NCBI GenBank assembly: GCA_024762675.1 | Contig: JANTGZ010000012.1 | Coordinates: forward strand, 1 to 38,102 | DNA length: 38,102 nt | Direction of reading: 5' to 3' | From: Thermodesulfobacteriota bacterium | Lineage (GTDB): Bacteria; Desulfobacterota; Anaeroferrophillalia; Anaeroferrophillales; Tharpellaceae | In this document: one piece after another, positions 17,612 to 26,863 of the stretch | Position numbering within the stretch: position 1 is the first letter of the stretch | How the letters are laid out: every line of letters starts with the position of its first letter | Made by a program: the position numbers and the translations under genes | The notes under the pieces: model-generated | Seen by the model: the letters and a program-made list of their open reading frames with translations, nothing else | The model's database searches: none | Told to the model about the DNA's origin: nothing

Positions 17612-19210
17612 ATGGAACAACTAAAAGCCCTGCTGAACTGGATTAAATCCCGGAGCCCATTGCAGAAAATCGGACTCTTTGGGGGCACTGCGGTGCTGGC
17701 CGTCGGTTTGATCACGGCCGCCGTAATCTCTCTTTCGACCGCCTATAAGCCACTCTACTACAACCTCTCTTCAGAAGATGCAGCAGAGGTTGTCGACTAT
17801 CTGCAACGCAACCGCATCCCCTACCGGCTGGCTGACTCGGGCCAGACCGTCAAGGTTGCCAAGGCCGATGTTTACGAAGTTCGCCTCAAACTGGCCGGCA
17901 GTCAGATTATGCGTGGCGGTGTCGGTTTTGAAATTTTCGACAAGACCAATCTCGGAGTTACTGAATTTGTCCAGAATATCAACTTCCAGCGTGCCCTGCA
18001 GGGAGAGCTCACAAGAACTATCAATGAAATTAAACAGATCGAATCTTCCCGAGTACACCTTGTCCTGCCGAAAAAGAGCCTTTTCACTGAAGACCAACAG
18101 GACACAACCTGTTCGGTCATCCTAAAGCTACACGCCGGCGCCCACCTGCGACCCGGCCAGGTCGAAGGCATCATGTCTCTGGTAGCTGGCAGTGTCGCTG
18201 GGCTGGACCAAGAAAAGGTCACAGTCCTTGACACCTTCGGCACGGTCTTGTCAAAAGATCTGGGCAAGCGGCCCGGACAGAGCCAACTGACGGTCAACGA
18301 GATGAATTTCCGACGCCAGTACGAGAGCAGCCTGGAAGAACGCCTGCAATCAATGCTGGAAAGAGTCGTCGGTCGACAAAAAGTGATCGTCCGGGTTTCG
18401 GCCGATCTCGATTTCAACAAAGTTGAAAAAACTGAAGAGATCTTCGATCCCGATCAGGTTGCAATCCGCAGTGAACATCGCCTTAATGAAAAGAGAGATG
18501 ATCAGGATGCCGGAGGTGGTGGCGTCCCGGGAATGAATAGCAATGTTCCCGGTCGCAATGTCGAGCAGACGGGCGGAAGCGGGCGCCGCAACAGTGCCGA
18601 CAAATCTGATGAAACCCGCAACTACGAGATTTCAAAGCTCGTCAGCCGTACGGTAATGCCGGTCGGCGCAGTTAAAAAGATCAGCGTTGCGGTTATGGTG
18701 GATGGTAAATATGAGGGTGGCGGCAAAGACCAAGAAGAAACCTATGTCCCGCGTAGCGAGTCCGAAGTCTTGATCTACACCAATATGGTAAAAAAAGCGA
18801 TCGGTTTTAACAAAAAGAGGGGTGATCAAGTCGAAGTCGCAACTATCGCCTTCAACAATGAAAGCCTCAAACAAGATGTCAAGGAACTCAAACAAGCCAA
18901 CCGTTACAGTATGATCTTTAGTGCCCTTAAATATCTGGCAATCGCTCTTGCAACACTCTTCTTCTACTTCAAGATTCTCAAACCCGGCTTGCGCTTGCTG
19001 ACGTCAAGCCTCAGTACAAGCCGCTCTAGCAGAACAACAAGCGCTGATGAAGACCGCAAAGGGTTCGGCGAGATGGCTGACCAGGTTGCCGAAAAGGTTG
19101 AAATCAATCGCCAGACAACGGTTATGGATCAGGTCTCCTCATTCGCATCGGATAGTCCGGAGGAGGTTGCCAAAATCGTCAAAGTGTGGTTAAAAGGGCA
19201 GACTGCGTAA
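17612..19210 (+). CDS. fliF: Flagellar M-ring protein FliF
   Basis: YKPLYYNLSSEDAAEVVDYLQRNRIPYRLADSGQTVKVAKADVYEVRLKLA; C-terminal DSPEEVAKIVKVWL FliG-binding segment. Confidence 0.97.
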   Translation: MEQLKALLNWIKSRSPLQKIGLFGGTAVLAVGLITAAVISLSTAYKPLYYNLSSEDAAEVVDYLQRNRIPYRLADSGQTVKVAKADVYEVRLKLAGSQIMRGGVGFEIFDKTNLGVTEFVQNINFQRALQGELTRTINEIKQIESSRVHLVLPKKSLFTEDQQDTTCSVILKLHAGAHLRPGQVEGIMSLVAGSVAGLDQEKVTVLDTFGTVLSKDLGKRPGQSQLTVNEMNFRRQYESSLEERLQSMLERVVGRQKVIVRVSADLDFNKVEKTEEIFDPDQVAIRSEHRLNEKRDDQDAGGGGVPGMNSNVPGRNVEQTGGSGRRNSADKSDETRNYEISKLVSRTVMPVGAVKKISVAVMVDGKYEGGGKDQEETYVPRSESEVLIYTNMVKKAIGFNKKRGDQVEVATIAFNNESLKQDVKELKQANRYSMIFSALKYLAIALATLFFYFKILKPGLRLLTSSLSTSRSSRTTSADEDRKGFGEMADQVAEKVEINRQTTVMDQVSSFASDSPEEVAKIVKVWLKGQTA

Positions 19211-19255
19211 TCGCAAAAAGATGATAATTGGACTGTTGTTACATTTTGAAATTCA

Positions 19256-19386
19256 AGGGTACCTTGAAAAATTGCCTTTTTGCCCGATTACTGCGTTAGG
19301 CTCAAATTTTAATCCTCAAAATACTCAATGTATTCCTGTGGTTAAAATCTTAGCCTGCCTTAAATTCTAATTTTTCAATACACCCT
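19256..19386. repeat. Nested inverted-repeat element in the fliF-fliG gap
   Basis: Outer arms 19256-19273/19369-19386 (15/18 match), inner arms 19298-19315/19340-19356, central AATAC-TCAAT-GTATT (19320-19334). Confidence 0.75.
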
Positions 19387-19412
19387 CAACTGTATGGAAA
19401 CTGATAACAAAA

Positions 19413-20432
19413 ATGGCTAAAGGCAAAAAAGATGGCGCTCTCAGTGGCCGGCAGAAAGCCGCCATTCTCCTGCTTGGGCTGGGCGAAGATGTGGCTGCTT
19501 CCGTATTGCAGCACTGTAGCGAATTTGAGCTCCAACAATTGAGCCAGGAGATTACACACTTAGGTGACATCCCCGGCGAAGTAACTGAAAATATAGCTCG
19601 AGAATTCGCCGACACCGTTGGCCATAAAGCGATCTTCTCCGGCGGTCAGGACTATCTGCGCAACGTCCTGGTAAAAACCATGGGAGAGAATAAGGCCGAT
19701 AACTTCCTCGACAAGGTCAGGGATTCGTTACGCCATAAACCTTTTGGCAACCTGGCCCATGTTGATGCCAAGGTCATCTCCTCCTTTATCCGCAACGAAC
19801 ACCCCCAGACCATCGCCCTGATCTTGGCCCACCTTGACCCTGAGCAAGCAGCCGAAATCATCACCCTGCTACCCGAAGGCATCCAAGGCGACATTATGCT
19901 CCGCATCGCCTCTCTTGAATCGGTACCGCGAGAGATGATCGATGAAATTGAAACTGTCCTCGACGGTGAACTAAAGACCACCGGGGGCATGGCAAGTGAA
20001 GGTCTCGGTGGGGTTAATGCAGTAGCCGAAGTAATTAACAACCTTGACAAAAACTCAGAATCAGTGATCATGTCCGTGGTTGAAGAGAATGATCCCGACC
20101 TTGCCGATGAGATTCGCAAACTGATGTTTACTTTTGACGACCTTATCAACGTTGATGACCGTGGTATCCAATCAATTCTGAAAGAGATCAACAACGAAGA
20201 TCTCCTCCTGGCTTTAAAAACTGCAGTCGATGAAGTCAAAGAGAAGATCTACAGAAATATGTCACAGCGAGCGGCCACCATGATCCAGGATGATCTGGAA
20301 GCGATGGGCCCGGCTCGCCTTACCGACATCGAGAAAGCCCAACAGAGTATAGTCAAAGTCGCTCGCAAGCTCGAAGAGGAGGGCAAAATCATTATTGCAT
20401 CCAAAGGTGGAGGAGGTGATGTCGTTGTCTAA
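19413..20432 (+). CDS. fliG: Flagellar motor switch protein FliG
   Basis: LSGRQKAAILLLGLGEDVAASVLQH, NEHPQTIALILAHLDPEQAAEII, MFTFDDLINVDDRGIQSIL. Confidence 0.97.
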   Translation: MAKGKKDGALSGRQKAAILLLGLGEDVAASVLQHCSEFELQQLSQEITHLGDIPGEVTENIAREFADTVGHKAIFSGGQDYLRNVLVKTMGENKADNFLDKVRDSLRHKPFGNLAHVDAKVISSFIRNEHPQTIALILAHLDPEQAAEIITLLPEGIQGDIMLRIASLESVPREMIDEIETVLDGELKTTGGMASEGLGGVNAVAEVINNLDKNSESVIMSVVEENDPDLADEIRKLMFTFDDLINVDDRGIQSILKEINNEDLLLALKTAVDEVKEKIYRNMSQRAATMIQDDLEAMGPARLTDIEKAQQSIVKVARKLEEEGKIIIASKGGGGDVVV

Positions 20433-21273
20433 AAAGAACACTCTCAGCAACGCCAAGTTCCAAACTCTTACCTACTCCAGACTTGAGGTCAACCCAAAAC
20501 CAATGGAAGACCCTCGGGATATCCTGAAACTAAGACTTCCCCGGCTAACAAGTTCAGCCCGGAAATCAAGTTCAAAAAGAAAAACCTCTTCACCGGAAAA
20601 CTTCAAAACCGCCACTTTCCCGCTCTCATCAGCCCCGACAGCGAACCCGGCGACAAGCGAAGATAGATCCGTGACTGCTGTTCAAAAACTTAACGAACAG
20701 TACCGCTGCCAAACTGAAGAGGAGAAACAGGATATCTTGATGGCGGCCCGAGAACAAGCAGCTGAAATCATGGCCGCAGCCGAAGCCGAGGCCAATAAGA
20801 TAAAAAAAGAAGTTGCCGAGAGGGCTCGGGAGGAGGGGCTTAAGGCCGCCGGAAAAGAGGTCGACAGCCGCCTGGCCCAGCTTGATGAACTCCTTGAGAG
20901 ACTGGCCTCCACCCAGTCTTACTGTCGACAAAAAAATGAAGAGGAGATGGTCAAACTGGCCTTAAGCTGTGCCAGGCGACTGATCAACCGTGAGATATCT
21001 CTTGATGAAAATGTCATCGCCGACTGCGTCCGTGAAGTTTTTAACGAAAACAGTGTTCAAGGACGCGTAACTTTGTTTTTAAACAGTGAAGATTTTCATT
21101 TAATCGATGATCAACGATCACAAATACTCTCTGATTTTCCTCAAATCAATGGCCTCAAAGTCGAAATTGCCGAAGGCATCGAAAGGGGCGGCTGTATTCT
21201 TGAATCAGCAATGGGCCGTATTGATGCCAGTCTGCGCAGCAAATTTGATGAACTCAACCGCCTTCTGGTTTAG
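20419..21273 (+). CDS. fliH: Flagellar assembly protein FliH
   Basis: Position between fliG and fliI; coiled coil ILMAAREQAAEIMAAAEAEANKIKKEVAERAREEG and FliH C-terminal domain; ATG 20419 overlaps the fliG end with GGAGGAGGT upstream. Confidence 0.88.
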   Translation: MSLSKKNTLSNAKFQTLTYSRLEVNPKPMEDPRDILKLRLPRLTSSARKSSSKRKTSSPENFKTATFPLSSAPTANPATSEDRSVTAVQKLNEQYRCQTEEEKQDILMAAREQAAEIMAAAEAEANKIKKEVAERAREEGLKAAGKEVDSRLAQLDELLERLASTQSYCRQKNEEEMVKLALSCARRLINREISLDENVIADCVREVFNENSVQGRVTLFLNSEDFHLIDDQRSQILSDFPQINGLKVEIAEGIERGGCILESAMGRIDASLRSKFDELNRLLV

Positions 21274-21349
21274 TTGTCAATCGCCAGTGCCTTTTTTTGC
21301 CCTATTTTTTATTGATCACCTATCCCCAACCCCTAACCTAAGCACTGGC
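21272..21349. repeat. Degenerate heptads and 8-bp inverted repeat in the fliH-fliI gap
   Basis: AGTTGTC|AATCGCC|AGTGCCT from the fliH stop; GCCAGTGC (21283-21290) pairs with GCACTGGC (21342-21349). Confidence 0.65.
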
Positions 21350-21358
21350 CACGATTAA

Positions 21359-22672
21359 ATGGTTGATTTTGAATTTCTCCGCTCACGCGTTGAAGAGGAA
21401 AAACTATTCCGTTATACCGGCCAGGTTACCGGCCTTACCGGACTGGTCATTGAAGGCGACGGACCGCCGGTTTCAGTTGGCGATCTTTGTCGTATAGAAA
21501 ACCCGCAGACTAATACCAGCATAACCTGTGAAACCGTTGGTTTTCGGGATCAACGCATCCTTTTAATGCCGCTTGGTGAGCTTCAGGGCATCGCCCCCGG
21601 CAACCAGATATCTTCGCTTCGCCAACCGGCCAATATTCCGGTCGGTGAAGCCCTTCTCGGCCGTGTCATCGACGGCCTTGGGCGCCCTCTTGATAACGCC
21701 GGCGAACTTAACTGCCCGGAACAGATCCCTCTCTATCGTGACCCGATCAACCCTTTTATGCGCCGCCGGATAATATCACCAATTGATCTTGGTATCCGTA
21801 GCGTCAACGGCCTTCTGACCTGTGGCAAAGGTCAGCGCATGGGGATTATGGCCGGTTCCGGCGTTGGTAAAAGTGTACTTTTAGGAATGATGGCCCGCTA
21901 CACCAGGGCCGATATTAATGTCATCGCCCTGATCGGTGAACGAGGTCGTGAAGTTCGGGAATTTATCGAACGTGATCTCGGACCGGAAGGACTTAAACGT
22001 AGTATTGTTGTCGTTGCAACTTCGGATCAAGCGCCACTAGTCCGACTGCGAGGAGCCTTTCTTGCCACTGCTATTGCCGAATATTTTCGCGATTTAGGGC
22101 GCGATGTCCTTCTGATGATGGACTCTTTGACACGTTTTGCCATGGCTCAGCGAGAGATCGGCCTGGCGATTGGTGAACCGCCGACCAGCAAAGGCTACAC
22201 CCCATCGGTATTTTCACTATTACCGAAACTTCTCGAACGAGCCGGCCGGAATGACGGAGATGGTTCAATCACTGGTCTTTATACCGTACTGGTTGAAGGT
22301 GACGATCTCACCGAACCGATTGCCGATGCCGCCCGCTCCATCCTCGACGGCCACATTGTGCTCTCCCGCCGGCTCGCCGACCGCAACATTTTTCCTGCCA
22401 TTGACCCCTTAAGCAGCAAAAGTCGAGTGATGATCGATGTTGTCCGCCGAGAACAGTTACAAAACGCCGGTGAACTACTCAACCTCATGGCCGCCTATCA
22501 AGAGGCCGAAGACCTGATCAACATCGGTGCCTATGTCAGCGGCAGCAATCCGCGGATCGATCGCGCCATCGCTCTACATGAGGAAATTATCAACTACCTC
22601 CGCCAGGAGATTGAGCAGCCCGCTTCATTTTCCGACAGCGTCACCCACCTCGAAAGACTTCTCCAGCAATGA
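21359..22672 (+). CDS. fliI: Flagellum-specific ATPase FliI
   Basis: GQRMGIMAGSGVGKSVLLGMMAR, LIGERGREVREFIERDLG, DSLTRFAMAQREIGLAIGEPPTSKGYTPSVFS. Confidence 0.97.
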   Translation: MVDFEFLRSRVEEEKLFRYTGQVTGLTGLVIEGDGPPVSVGDLCRIENPQTNTSITCETVGFRDQRILLMPLGELQGIAPGNQISSLRQPANIPVGEALLGRVIDGLGRPLDNAGELNCPEQIPLYRDPINPFMRRRIISPIDLGIRSVNGLLTCGKGQRMGIMAGSGVGKSVLLGMMARYTRADINVIALIGERGREVREFIERDLGPEGLKRSIVVVATSDQAPLVRLRGAFLATAIAEYFRDLGRDVLLMMDSLTRFAMAQREIGLAIGEPPTSKGYTPSVFSLLPKLLERAGRNDGDGSITGLYTVLVEGDDLTEPIADAARSILDGHIVLSRRLADRNIFPAIDPLSSKSRVMIDVVRREQLQNAGELLNLMAAYQEAEDLINIGAYVSGSNPRIDRAIALHEEIINYLRQEIEQPASFSDSVTHLERLLQQ

Positions 22673-22749
22673 GACCTGAATTCCCACAAAAATCAACCTG
22701 CAACAGAGAAAAATGATAAAACAGAGAAATTTGAAGTCGAGAAAGCAGA

Positions 22750-22779
22750 TTGACAAAAGCAACACCAATAGACTAGAAT
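22750..22779 (+). promoter_or_regulatory. Candidate sigma70 promoter upstream of the GspE/PilB-like gene
   Basis: TTGACA 22750-22755, 18-nt spacer, TAGAAT 22774-22779. Confidence 0.5.
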
Positions 22780-22899
22780 ATCGACGCTTGGAAAGCTCCA
22801 AACATTCTCTCTAAATCGGGCAAGCCTGAACAATGGTTTCCCCTGTTTAACGCTCTTTAAGGAATACTTTTAAATACCTCCTTTTTACAGGGTGCTATC

Positions 22900-24912
22900 A
22901 TGGCAATTATAAAGCAAAGCGACAAACAATACTCTTTACCTCCTCAAGGGAGCCGCACCCGACTCGGCCTCTTGCTTGTCGATGAAGGCTTTATCACGCC
23001 AGACCAGCTGCAGGAAGCATTACGGATACAGAAAGAAAGCTCCCAAAACCCGGAGGAATACAAGTATCTGGGGCAGATCCTGGTAGAAAAAAATTTTATT
23101 GATGCCGAACATCTTCAATATGTTTTAACGAAACACAATAAAAAAACCCGACTGGGTGATATCCTGCTACGCAGCAACGCCATCTCTGAACAGGACCTTG
23201 ACAAAGCTCTCAAAGAACAGAAAAAGAGCGGCCTGCGGCTCGGGGAGATCCTCCTGAAAAAATCGCTGGTCTCCGAAGAGGCCATGCGCCAAGCCCTCTG
23301 CACCCAACTCAATATCCCCTATATTGAGATAAGCCGCCTCGATATCGACCTGAACCTGACTAAAATCATTAATCGTGATTATGCTTCCCGACACCATATC
23401 ATCCCGATTTCAATGACCGAGAGCAGCATCACTCTGGCCATGGATGACCCAACTGACACTGAGATCGTAGCCGAACTTGAGATGTTCACTCGTCTAAAGA
23501 TCAATATCGTCACCACCTCCCGGGATAGCATCCAGAAAGCTTTCCAGCAACTCTATCCGCAAGAAACTAAAGATCACGAAATCAGTACGGAGGATTTCAA
23601 CCAGGAAGATGATGCTGCCGACTTTACCATTGACCTTGAAGAAGATGACTCGGAAGAGGCCAGCAAACCATCCTATGTTGAAGTCCAGGAGAGCATGAGA
23701 GCTGATATCCTGGTCCAACGCATCATAAGCCTTGCCATCCAACGTAACACCTCCGACATTCATCTTGAGAACCTTGATCAACGCCTGGTGGTCAGATTTC
23801 GGATCGACGGCCTGCTTCAAGAACTGGATCTTGGTAGCCTCCAGAAGGATATCAACAATTTTCATCGTGAAGTTATCTCGCGCATCAAAATTCTCGGCAA
23901 GCTCGATATTGCCGAGAAAAGACTCTCCCAGGACGGCAGTTTCCGTTCCCAGGTTATACGTAAAGGTGAAAAATCGAACATCGACTTTCGCATCTCGGTG
24001 ATTCCCTCTTACTATGGGGAGAACGTTGTCATACGTATCCTTGATTCACAGAAATCCCCATCAAGCATCGAACACCTGAACTTCTCTCCGAGACTGACTG
24101 AAAACATGCTCAAGGTCTTCAGGAAAAACACAGGTATCATCCTGGTTACTGGACCCACCGGCTCAGGTAAAAGCACAACCCTGCAATCGGGTCTTTTGAG
24201 TGCTTACCGTCCCGGGTTAAAAGTCCTCACGGCTGAAGATCCGATTGAGTATGTCTATGAAAATTTTATGCAATGCGAGGTTAACGAAAAAATCGGCCTG
24301 ACCTTTGCCAGCTACATCCGGGTCTTCTTGCGGCACGATCCGGAGATCATCATGATCGGCGAAATCCGTGATGGTGAAACTGCCGAAATGGCTGTCCGGG
24401 CAGCCCAAACCGGGCATCTTGTCTTAAGCACACTGCATACCAATGACTCACTGGGAGCCATCACTCGCCTGACCGGCCTCGGTATCGACCCCAGCATGAT
24501 CACCTCATCCCTGATTGGAGTCATTTCACAACGCTTGGCACGACGTATCTGCCCACGTTGTAAAGAGAGCTACAGTCCACCCGAAGAGCTCATTAATGAG
24601 TTTTTCGCCACCCCGCCGACCGACATCAGCTGGGTCAAAGGAAAAGGCTGTACAGAGTGCAACTACGCCGGCTTTAAAGGTCGCCTTGCCTTGGCGGAAT
24701 TGTGGGAGCCAAACCAGGACGACATCATACTGATCAACAAAAGAGCCCCCTTGGAAGATTTACAAGTAACTGCCCGACAAAGTACAATACCGATCATGGA
24801 GGAAGCTATTGGCAAGGTGGAGGCTGGAGAGACCACACTTGAGGAGTTGATAAGAGTCCTGCCTTACTCATTTATTGAAAATCATCGCCGGCTTCAAAGC
24901 CAGTCGGGGTAA
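22900..24912 (+). CDS. GspE/PilB family secretion/pilus assembly ATPase with tandem MshEN-like N-terminal repeats
   Basis: GPTGSGKSTT, TAEDPIEYVYENFMQCEVNEKIGLTF, GEIRDGETAEMAVRAAQTGHLVLSTLHTNDSLGAITRL, CPRCKESY...CTECNYAGFKGR. Confidence 0.94.
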   Translation: MAIIKQSDKQYSLPPQGSRTRLGLLLVDEGFITPDQLQEALRIQKESSQNPEEYKYLGQILVEKNFIDAEHLQYVLTKHNKKTRLGDILLRSNAISEQDLDKALKEQKKSGLRLGEILLKKSLVSEEAMRQALCTQLNIPYIEISRLDIDLNLTKIINRDYASRHHIIPISMTESSITLAMDDPTDTEIVAELEMFTRLKINIVTTSRDSIQKAFQQLYPQETKDHEISTEDFNQEDDAADFTIDLEEDDSEEASKPSYVEVQESMRADILVQRIISLAIQRNTSDIHLENLDQRLVVRFRIDGLLQELDLGSLQKDINNFHREVISRIKILGKLDIAEKRLSQDGSFRSQVIRKGEKSNIDFRISVIPSYYGENVVIRILDSQKSPSSIEHLNFSPRLTENMLKVFRKNTGIILVTGPTGSGKSTTLQSGLLSAYRPGLKVLTAEDPIEYVYENFMQCEVNEKIGLTFASYIRVFLRHDPEIIMIGEIRDGETAEMAVRAAQTGHLVLSTLHTNDSLGAITRLTGLGIDPSMITSSLIGVISQRLARRICPRCKESYSPPEELINEFFATPPTDISWVKGKGCTECNYAGFKGRLALAELWEPNQDDIILINKRAPLEDLQVTARQSTIPIMEEAIGKVEAGETTLEELIRVLPYSFIENHRRLQSQSG

Positions 24913-24957
24913 ATAAATTTTTCTCGAATCCATAAAACATAAAATACGGAGCCAACA

Positions 24958-25335
24958 ATGCCATACGAACTTAAAATAGAAACTGCTTTTGCAGCCGCGC
25001 ACAACCTTCTGAACTACTGCGGCCAGTGCGAAAACCTGCATGGGCACAACTGGAAAATTGAAATATACATACAAGGTTCAGAACTTGATAAAAGCGGCAT
25101 GTTGATCGACTTCAAAGTCCTCAAAGATCACACCAATACTATCCTTGACACCATGGATCACACCTACCTCAATGAGTTGCCGACATTTGCCGGCCAGAGC
25201 CCATCATCAGAACTGATCGCCAAGTATATTTTTACAGAACTGGGGAAAAAACTGGAAGAGCTCCCAGTTAGAGTCCGCAAAGTGGTTGCCTGGGAATCGG
25301 AAAAAGCCGCGGCAGCCTACTACGAGGAGATCTGA
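24958..25335 (+). CDS. queD: 6-carboxytetrahydropterin synthase QueD / PTPS family
   Basis: FAAAHNLLNYCGQCENLHGHNWKIEIYI, LIDFKVLKDHTNTILDTMDHTYLN. Confidence 0.9.
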   Translation: MPYELKIETAFAAAHNLLNYCGQCENLHGHNWKIEIYIQGSELDKSGMLIDFKVLKDHTNTILDTMDHTYLNELPTFAGQSPSSELIAKYIFTELGKKLEELPVRVRKVVAWESEKAAAAYYEEI

Positions 25336-25344
25336 GGAAAACAC

Positions 25345-26124
25345 ATGCCCCCCATTCACGACACCCAGAAGATGCAGGACTTCCGCCAAATCGACATCAA
25401 CAAAGTTGGCGTCAAAGGGGTAAAATACCCAATTACAGTCCTCGACAAAACCAATGGCGTACAGCACACCATCGGCTCCTTCAACATCTATGTCGGTCTG
25501 CCCCACCACTTCAAGGGCACCCATATGAGCCGTTTTGTTGAGGTCATCAACAAATACCATAAAAAGATCGGCATTAACATCTTCCCCACGATCCTCGGTG
25601 AAATCCGCGAACACCTGGAAGCGGAATTTGCTCACCTGGAGATAACTTTCGACTATTTTGTCGAAAAAGAGGCACCGGTCTCCAGGGCCAAAAGTATGAT
25701 GATCTACGAATGTACATTTATCGGAAGCCAGACGGCTGAGGAGATGGACTTTCAGGTAAAGATCAAGGTCCCGGTCACCAGCCTCTGCCCTTGCTCCAAG
25801 GCGATCAGCGAAAACGGTGCCCACAACCAACGTAGCCTGGTCACTGTCAACTTCAGCTTTAACAAGTTTGTCTGGATTGAGGATATGATCAAAACTATTG
25901 AAAACGCCTCAAGCTGTGAAGTTTACCCTCTCTTGAAGAGAACAGACGAAAAGTATGTCACTGAAAAGGCCTATAACAACCCGATGTTTGTCGAAGATAT
26001 GGTCCGGGATCTTTTCCAACACCTGCAAAGTGATAAAAATATCACCTGGTTTACGATTGATGCCGAAAATATGGAAAGCATCCATAATCACAGTGCCTAC
26101 GCATATGTAGAAAAATACAGATGA
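25345..26124 (+). CDS. folE2: GTP cyclohydrolase FolE2
   Basis: VGVKGVKYPITVLDKTNGVQHTIGSFNIYVGLPHHFKGTHMSRFVE, VTSLCPCSKAISENGAHNQRS. Confidence 0.95.
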   Translation: MPPIHDTQKMQDFRQIDINKVGVKGVKYPITVLDKTNGVQHTIGSFNIYVGLPHHFKGTHMSRFVEVINKYHKKIGINIFPTILGEIREHLEAEFAHLEITFDYFVEKEAPVSRAKSMMIYECTFIGSQTAEEMDFQVKIKVPVTSLCPCSKAISENGAHNQRSLVTVNFSFNKFVWIEDMIKTIENASSCEVYPLLKRTDEKYVTEKAYNNPMFVEDMVRDLFQHLQSDKNITWFTIDAENMESIHNHSAYAYVEKYR

Positions 26125-26240
26125 CAAAGTAAAACATTCATCTGTTTCGTTGCCCGGCAACCTTCGTCACTGCGGCGTACTATCTGTACGCCTCATTCCT
26201 CAGTTTTTGGGCGCCTCACATCTAAACATTTTACTTTGCC
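26123..26240. repeat. Nested inverted-repeat element in the folE2-plsY gap
   Basis: Outer arms GACAAAGTAAAA.../...TTTTACTTTGCC; central GGCGTAC-TATCT-GTACGCC (26174-26192). Confidence 0.75.
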
Positions 26241-26268
26241 ATCAGAATTCTGAACAGTTAAAGGGAAA

Positions 26269-26853
26269 ATGATAAAAATACTTTTACTTTGGTTTTTTGC
26301 CTACCTTCTGGGATCGGTACCGGTTGGTGTTCTGGTTGCTGAATGGTTTAACAGCAATGATCCTCGCAGCCTTGGGAGTGGCAATATCGGAGCCACCAAC
26401 GTGGCCCGGACGGCTGGGAAAAAAGCCGGCCTCATCACCCTCTTCGGTGACTGTCTAAAAGGTTTGGTCGCGGTTCTTGTCGCCCGCTTTTTCGGGGCTG
26501 GAGATGGAATTGCGGCCCTCACCGGCCTTATCGCTTTAATGGGCCATATATACCCGATCTTTCTCGGCTTCAAAGGCGGCAAAGGTGTCGCTACGGCTTT
26601 AGGAGTTTTACTGGTGCTGGCACCCTTGGCAACCTTTGCTGGAGTTACTCTCTTTGCTGTGGTTACCGGATGGTCACGTCTTGTTTCCTTAGGCTCAATC
26701 ACGGCTGCCGCCACAATGCCACTCTTCATCTGTCAGTTCGGATACAGCTGGAAACTTGTTTATACCTCACTGATCATGGCTGGCTTCATCATCTACAAAC
26801 ACCGTGATAATATCCTGCGACTCTGTACGAAAGAGGAAAATCGACTCTTTTAA
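26269..26853 (+). CDS. plsY: Glycerol-3-phosphate acyltransferase PlsY
   Basis: GSVPVGVLVAEWFNSNDPRSLGSGNIGATNVART, GHIYPIFLGFKGGKGVATALG. Confidence 0.95.
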   Translation: MIKILLLWFFAYLLGSVPVGVLVAEWFNSNDPRSLGSGNIGATNVARTAGKKAGLITLFGDCLKGLVAVLVARFFGAGDGIAALTGLIALMGHIYPIFLGFKGGKGVATALGVLLVLAPLATFAGVTLFAVVTGWSRLVSLGSITAAATMPLFICQFGYSWKLVYTSLIMAGFIIYKHRDNILRLCTKEENRLF

Positions 26854-26863
26854 GAGCGTCTTT

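Noticed and set aside
20395-20418. Upstream TTG start for fliH
   Set aside because: ATG 20419 with GGAGGAGGT immediately upstream is the better start.
22780-22899. Possible c-di-GMP (GEMM) riboswitch ahead of the MshEN-containing ATPase
   Set aside because: The leader lacks the conserved GEMM core sequences and paired elements; only the protein-level c-di-GMP link remains.
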